NCBI RefSeq assembly: GCF_001613405.1
Contig: NZ_BDCH01000044.1
Span: 44,486-108,485 of the forward strand
Direction of reading: 5' to 3'
DNA from: Nocardia crassostreae
GTDB taxonomy: Bacteria > Actinomycetota > Actinomycetes > Mycobacteriales > Mycobacteriaceae
Length of the DNA stretch: 64,000 nucleotides
Shown: positions 59,743 through 64,000 of the stretch, piece by piece
Numbering within the stretch: the stretch's first letter is position 1
Layout: every line of letters begins with the position of its first letter
Program-made: the position numbers and the translations under genes
The notes under the pieces: generated by a model
Databases searched by the model: none
What the model saw: the letters and a program-made list of their open reading frames with translations, nothing else
What the model was told of the DNA's origin: nothing

Positions 59743-61530
59743 TCAGTACCCGGGCGGTAGCGCCGTGAGCATGTCCCGGGTCGCCGCCACCGCATTGTCG
59801 GAGCTGCCGCCGCGCACCAGCAGGGTCGCCCAGGCCATATCGCCGCGGTAGCCGACGAACCAGGAGTGCGAGCCGCCGTCCACTTCTGCCTCACCGGTTT
59901 TCCCGTACACCTCGCCCTGATCGCGCACGCGTTCGGCGGTGCCGCCGAGCACCACCTTCCGCATCATCATGCGCAGCCCGTCGAGCACGTCCGCGGGAAG
60001 TTGCGGGCGTTCGCCGGTGACCTCGGTAGGGTGGCCGGAAATGAGATACGGCACCGGCGTACTGCCGTGCGCGATGGTCGCGGCCATGAGCGCCAGGCCG
60101 AACGGGCTGGTGAGCACCTTGCCCTGACCGATGCCGTCCTCGGCGCGCTGCACCAGATCATCGTCGCGCGGCACCGAACCCGAGACCGTCGGCAGTCCGG
60201 CCACGGTGTAGTCCGGGCCGATGCCCAATGCCGCGGCGGCCGTGCGCAGGTCCTCGCCGCCGAGTTCGGAGGCGATCTTGGCGAAGGCGGTATTGCAGGA
60301 CCGCTCGTAGGCGGTCGACATAGGCACATCGCCGACGGTGAAGAGGTTGTAGTTGGGAATCGTGCGCTCCCCCACCACGATCCGGCTCGGGCACGGGACA
60401 ATGGTGTCGGGGGTGGCGTCGCCGGTGGTCATGGCCGCGGCGGCGGTCACCGTCTTGAAGGTGGAGCCGGGCGGATAGAGGCCCGCGGCGGCGACCGGGC
60501 CGTCGGCGTCGGCGGCCTCGTTCTGGGCAATGGCGAGAATGGCGCCCGTGGACGGCTGCAGCACCACCATCATGGCCTGTTCGGCGCGGCCGTCGACGGC
60601 GGTCTGGGCGGCGTTCTGGATATAGCGGTCGATGCTCAGCTGGAAGGACGGGGAGACCTGTGGCGCAACCTCTTTCAGGACGTCGGTGTCGACGCCGTTG
60701 GCGTTCACCGTGACCACGGTCCAGCCCGCCTTGCCGTCCACCTCGTCGATGACGGTCTTGCGGACCTGGGTCATGAGATCGGGGGCGAAGCGGCGGTCGG
60801 TGGGTACCAGGTCCCACTGCTTGCCGAAGGTCACGCCCGGCAGGCCGAGCAGATCGGCGCTCACCTGGCCGAACTCCCATTCCGAGAGGACCGCGACGGT
60901 GTAAGGGCCGTCGGCCTTGCGGGCGGCGTCGATGACGGCGGCGGGGGTGAGGCGCTCGTCGAACTGCCGCAGCACCGTCGCCAAAGCCGTTGCCACCGCG
61001 GTCGGATCGGTATTGGCGGCGCGGGTGAAGGTGATGCGGTAGACCGGGCCGGGCACCAGCACATCGGTGCCGGAGCGCTCGTTCACCCGCGCGCGGGGCG
61101 CGGGGATGGCGCGCAGTTGCAGGCTCTGGGTGTCGCCGAGTTGCGGGTGGATGTTCGAGGACATCCAGCGGACCACCCAGCCGCCCCCGCTGCGGCCCAT
61201 GTAGAGCTGGCCGCGATAGGTCCAGACGCGGTCCTTGGGCAGTTTCCACTCGTAGGTGTAGTCCACGGTGGCGGTGTCGCCGGTGACGCGGGTGGCGCCG
61301 GAGGTGGCGCGCAGTTCTTCGGCTTGGAGCTGATCCCAGGCCGAAGTCAGTGCGGGACCGGCTTTTTCGGGCAGGCTGGTGAGATTCGCCGCGGCCTGCA
61401 CATCGTGCGCGGCGAAGGCGTCGAGGAAGGCGTCGGCGGTTTGCGCCGGACCCTGCGGACCCGACGAGCACCCGGCGGCGGCAATCGTGATCGCGACGGC
61501 GATCAGCGTGGTGAGGACCCGTGTTGACAT
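59743..61530 (-). CDS. Penicillin-binding lipoprotein (class B PBP, transpeptidase)
   Basis: A 595-residue protein. The N terminus is a lipoprotein signal, MSTRVLTTLIAVAITIAAAG with the lipid-attached Cys directly after it. An NTF2-like N-terminal domain (about 30-140) is followed by a dimerisation domain and the transpeptidase: active-site YPPGSTFKTVTA (STFK), SxN motif ERSCNTAFAK, KTG motif GEVYGKTGEAEVDGG. It cross-links peptidoglycan outside the membrane. Rv2864c is the equivalent (MecA-N-type domain order). ATG 61530 was chosen; seven codons upstream is an alternative. Confidence 0.92.
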   Translation of the reverse strand: MSTRVLTTLIAVAITIAAAGCSSGPQGPAQTADAFLDAFAAHDVQAAANLTSLPEKAGPALTSAWDQLQAEELRATSGATRVTGDTATVDYTYEWKLPKDRVWTYRGQLYMGRSGGGWVVRWMSSNIHPQLGDTQSLQLRAIPAPRARVNERSGTDVLVPGPVYRITFTRAANTDPTAVATALATVLRQFDERLTPAAVIDAARKADGPYTVAVLSEWEFGQVSADLLGLPGVTFGKQWDLVPTDRRFAPDLMTQVRKTVIDEVDGKAGWTVVTVNANGVDTDVLKEVAPQVSPSFQLSIDRYIQNAAQTAVDGRAEQAMMVVLQPSTGAILAIAQNEAADADGPVAAAGLYPPGSTFKTVTAAAAMTTGDATPDTIVPCPSRIVVGERTIPNYNLFTVGDVPMSTAYERSCNTAFAKIASELGGEDLRTAAAALGIGPDYTVAGLPTVSGSVPRDDDLVQRAEDGIGQGKVLTSPFGLALMAATIAHGSTPVPYLISGHPTEVTGERPQLPADVLDGLRMMMRKVVLGGTAERVRDQGEVYGKTGEAEVDGGSHSWFVGYRGDMAWATLLVRGGSSDNAVAATRDMLTALPPGY

Positions 61531-61616
61531 CGGCACAGATGCTAGAGCCAACTACTGGCAAACCCCGGCGACACACTGCACCGGAAAGGATTTCACGCCG
61601 ATATCACATAATTCGG

Positions 61617-62501
61617 TCAGTCCAGCAGAACCGTGGCGAATGTGGCGATTTGCCGGAATCCGACCTTGGCGTAGGCGCGGCGGGCGGCCTCGTTGTAGCA
61701 GTTCACGTACAGGCTCGCGGTGCGGCCCGACGCCACCACCACATTGGCGACGGCCGCGGTGCCCATGGTGCCGACGCCCCGGCCGCGGCGCTCGGGATGC
61801 ACCCAGACGCCCTGGATCTGGCCCGTGCGCCGGGACAGCGCGCCGACCTCGGCCTTGTAGACGACCTCGCCGTCCTCGAATCGCGCCCAGGCGCGGCCGG
61901 ATTCGATGAGGCTCGCGACGCGGCGGCGATAGCTGCGCCCGCCGTCCCCGGCGCGGGGATCGACGCCGATCTCCTCGGTGAACATGGCGACCGCGGCCAC
62001 CAGATAGCGGTCGATCTCCTCGGGGCGCACGCGGCGCACCTGTAGATCGGGCTGCACACCGGCGGGCTTGTCCAGGGCCAGCAGCGGTTGATCGGCGCGC
62101 AGATCGCGGGGCGGGCCCCAGTGCTCGCAGAGCAGTTCCCACAGCGGCAGCGCGAGTTCGCGGCGGCCGACCACCGAGGAGCAGATGCGCGGGCCGCGCA
62201 CGGCGCGATCGGCGAAGGCGCGCAGATCGGTCCGATCGCCGCGCAGCGGGACCAGATTCGCGCCGGAGAAGCACAGGGATTCGCCGGGACCGCCGCGGCT
62301 CCACAGCTCACCGTAGGCGCCGCGGGAGTCCAGGCCGTACTCCTGCAAGCGCGCGGCGACCATGCAGGTCGCCACCGGATCGGTGTCGAGCACCCGCAGC
62401 ACCTGTGTCAGATCGCGGTTCGCGAGCTGACGGGCGCCGGAGGCTGCTCCGATACGAGACGCGGCCCGACGCGTCGGCTCCAGCACACTCCGCACGTTCA
62501 C
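61617..62501 (-). CDS. GNAT acetyltransferase with DUF4081 domain
   Basis: A 294-residue protein. The N-terminal DUF4081-like half (about 20-135) contains CMVAARLQEYGLDSRGAYGE and CFSGANLVPLRGDRTDLRAF; the C-terminal GNAT domain has the acetyl-CoA loop QIQGVWVHPERRGRGVGTMG and ending FRQIATFATVLLD. It resembles Rv2867c over the whole length. GTG 62501 gives an N terminus of the same length as that protein; a GTG at 62564 with GGGAG upstream is possible. It lies between ispG and the penicillin-binding protein as in M. tuberculosis. Confidence 0.85.
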   Translation of the reverse strand: MNVRSVLEPTRRAASRIGAASGARQLANRDLTQVLRVLDTDPVATCMVAARLQEYGLDSRGAYGELWSRGGPGESLCFSGANLVPLRGDRTDLRAFADRAVRGPRICSSVVGRRELALPLWELLCEHWGPPRDLRADQPLLALDKPAGVQPDLQVRRVRPEEIDRYLVAAVAMFTEEIGVDPRAGDGGRSYRRRVASLIESGRAWARFEDGEVVYKAEVGALSRRTGQIQGVWVHPERRGRGVGTMGTAAVANVVVASGRTASLYVNCYNEAARRAYAKVGFRQIATFATVLLD

Positions 62502-62585
62502 AGCGTGCCAGAACTTCTGAAAACGTGCCGCACTATTGGCTGTGACCGCGCGTCGGGCGGCCACAGCCTCGCTCCCATGCGGGAG

Positions 62586-63743
62586 CTAACCCGCGGTGAC
62601 AACCGGCGAGCCGCTTTCCACGGTGTCGCCCATCTCCTCGGCAAGGCGCATGGCCTCCTCGATGAGGGTTTCCACGATGAGGTGTTCGGGCACGGTCTTG
62701 ATGACCTCGCCCTTGACGAAGATCTGGCCCTTGCCATTGCCGGAGGCGACGCCCAGATCGGCCTCGCGGGCCTCGCCGGGACCGTTCACGACGCAGCCCA
62801 TGACGGCCACGCGCAGCGGCACTTCCATGCCTTCCAGCCCGGCGGTGACCTCGTTGGCCAAGGTGTAGACATCGACCTGGGCGCGGCCGCAGGACGGGCA
62901 GGAGACGATCTCGAGCTTGCGCGGGCGCAGGTTCAGCGACTGCAGGATCTGGCCGCCGACCTTGACCTCCTCGGCGGGCGGAGCGGACAGCGAGACGCGA
63001 ATGGTGTCGCCGATGCCCTGCGATAGCAGCGCGCCGAAGGCGGTCGCGGACTTGATGGTGCCCTGGAAGGCCGGGCCCGCCTCGGTCACGCCGAGGTGCA
63101 GCGGGTAGTCGCACTGGGCGGCGAGCTGGCGGTAGGCCTCGACCATGATCACCGGGTCGTTGTGCTTGACCGAGATCTTGATATCGCCGAAGCCGTGCTC
63201 CTCGAACAGGCTCGCCTCCCACAGCGCCGATTCCACGAGGGCCTCGGGGGTGGCCTTGCCGTACTTCTCCATCATCCGCTTGTCGAGGGAGCCCGCGTTG
63301 ACGCCGATGCGGATGGGGATCCCAGCGGCACCGGCCGCCTTGGCGACCTCCTTGACGCGGCCGTCGAATTCCTTGATGTTGCCCGGATTCACGCGCACCG
63401 CAGCACATCCCGCGTCGATGGCGGCGAAGATGTAGCGGGGCTGGAAGTGGATGTCGGCGATCACCGGGATGCCGGACTTCTTGGCGATGATGGGCAGCGC
63501 GTCCGCGTCCTCCTGACGCGGGCAGGCCACGCGCACGATGTCGCAGCCGGAGGCGGTGAGTTCCGCGATCTGCTGCAGGGTGGCGTTCACATCGTGAGTC
63601 TTGGTGGTCGTCATGGACTGCACGGACACGGGGAACTCGCTCCCCACTCCAACATTGCCCACCATCAGCTGGCGGGTCTTGCGCCTAGGCGCGAGGACCG
63701 CCGCCGGTGCAGCGGGCATCCCCAATCCGATGGCTGTGCTCAC
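62586..63743 (-). CDS. ispG: 4-hydroxy-3-methylbut-2-en-1-yl diphosphate synthase (flavodoxin-type)
   Basis: A 385-residue iron-sulfur enzyme of the MEP isoprenoid pathway, converting MEcPP to HMBPP. The N-terminal TIM barrel has VSVQSMTTTKTHDVNATLQQ, and the 4Fe-4S ligands are visible in EIVSCPSCGRAQVDVY and VMGCVVNGPGEAREAD. Length and sequence are normal for the actinobacterial enzyme (gcpE, Rv2868c). ATG 63743 begins MSTAIGLGMPAAPAAV. It is divergent from the gene at the right edge. Confidence 0.96.
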   Translation of the reverse strand: MSTAIGLGMPAAPAAVLAPRRKTRQLMVGNVGVGSEFPVSVQSMTTTKTHDVNATLQQIAELTASGCDIVRVACPRQEDADALPIIAKKSGIPVIADIHFQPRYIFAAIDAGCAAVRVNPGNIKEFDGRVKEVAKAAGAAGIPIRIGVNAGSLDKRMMEKYGKATPEALVESALWEASLFEEHGFGDIKISVKHNDPVIMVEAYRQLAAQCDYPLHLGVTEAGPAFQGTIKSATAFGALLSQGIGDTIRVSLSAPPAEEVKVGGQILQSLNLRPRKLEIVSCPSCGRAQVDVYTLANEVTAGLEGMEVPLRVAVMGCVVNGPGEAREADLGVASGNGKGQIFVKGEVIKTVPEHLIVETLIEEAMRLAEEMGDTVESGSPVVTAG

Positions 63744-63925
63744 GAGAGTGTGCCTACTTTCGTCATGATCCTCACCCTTCCGGTCCCGAGTCTAACGACG
63801 CCCGATTACCGCTCGCCCTGTGACAGCGGCGACAACGGTACATCTCCCGAGCAATCAGCCCGGAATCGGCCGACCCCTACGATGGGTATTCGTTGCAGTC
63901 CATGCGAGGGCGTTTGGAGCGAATT

Positions 63926-64000
63926 GTGAAGGTAGCGAACATCGATCACTGGCCGACCACCCCCGAACAGGCCATCGCCCTGCAAGAAAGCCTGCGCTCC
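63926..64000 (+). CDS. Endonuclease V-like protein, N terminus (partial)
   Basis: The first 25 codons of a gene that leaves the window, from GTG 63926 with GGAG seven bases upstream. MKVANIDHWPTTPEQAIALQ followed by ESLRS resembles the start of actinobacterial endonuclease V (deoxyinosine repair nuclease). With so little sequence this is a guess from pattern memory; catalytic residues are not covered. Confidence 0.5.
   Translation, partial: MKVANIDHWPTTPEQAIALQESLRS

Noticed and set aside
59866..61527. 553-codon plus-strand frame opposite the penicillin-binding protein
   Set aside because: Gly/Ala/His-rich antisense shadow; the minus strand carries the STFK, SCN and KTG motifs.

Overview
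The window is a high-GC actinobacterial chromosome segment, most probably Nocardia or a close relative. Its backbone gene order resembles the efpA-to-ispG segment of Mycobacterium tuberculosis (efpA, cysG, cobB, cobO, Mg-chelatase, GNAT, mqo, hydrolase, then map, penicillin-binding lipoprotein, GNAT, ispG), with Nocardia-like families (DUF4254, DUF5753/XRE, DrrABC) in between. No rRNA, tRNA, CRISPR array, transposase or integrase was seen.

Layout. 1-3.1 kb: the 3' end of a flavin monooxygenase, a frameshifted hypothetical gene, a SMP-30/strictosidine-synthase-like gene, a small membrane gene with an internal TGA, and an HD-domain protein. 3.2-6.5 kb: aminotransferase, AldR-type Lrp/AsnC regulator and divergent alanine dehydrogenase; three copies of a GCAAC-N7-GTTGC palindrome flank the regulator. 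6.6-21 kb: efpA-like efflux pump, cysG, and the cobalamin block (cobE, cobB, cobO, chelatase). This block is interrupted by an accessory insert (9.6-14.9 kb: PPOX protein, secreted hydrolase, DoxX-like protein, and a phosphotransferase/DUF7064-like pair behind a KstR-type site). Two related four-half-site GGTTCACACC arrays lie in the cobalamin block. 21-31.9 kb: broken ElaA-type GNAT, mqo, lysophospholipase-like hydrolase, cobQ, map, a TetR regulator with three operators, a damaged MFS gene fused in frame to a saccharopine-dehydrogenase-like protein, and a frameshifted luciferase-like monooxygenase.

32-39 kb: a phosphonate uptake and degradation operon (two permeases, ATPase, binding protein, PhnX-like hydrolase, FAD oxidoreductase). 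A PhnF-like GntR regulator faces it across two TGGTCTAGACC-type boxes, and a 36-bp degenerate tandem repeat splits the operon. 39-42 kb: methyltransferase, a 23-residue hydrophobic peptide, DUF4254 genes and an XRE/DUF5753 regulator. 42.2-58.7 kb: a compact biosynthetic cluster with an orphan N-terminal half adenylation domain, a 4425-residue three-module NRPS (C-A-T-E-C-A-T-C-A-T-E-TE) and a translationally coupled DrrABC-type exporter, closed by a strong hairpin. 58.7-64 kb: nitrobindin-like protein, small secreted protein, penicillin-binding lipoprotein, GNAT, ispG and the start of an endonuclease V-like gene.

Several accessory genes are broken. Three nonsense codons are each one C:G-to-T:A transition from a sense codon, and other genes carry single-base indels, mostly in C runs. 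The 13.3-kb NRPS and the core metabolic genes are intact. Whether this is real gene decay or sequencing error cannot be decided from the sequence alone.
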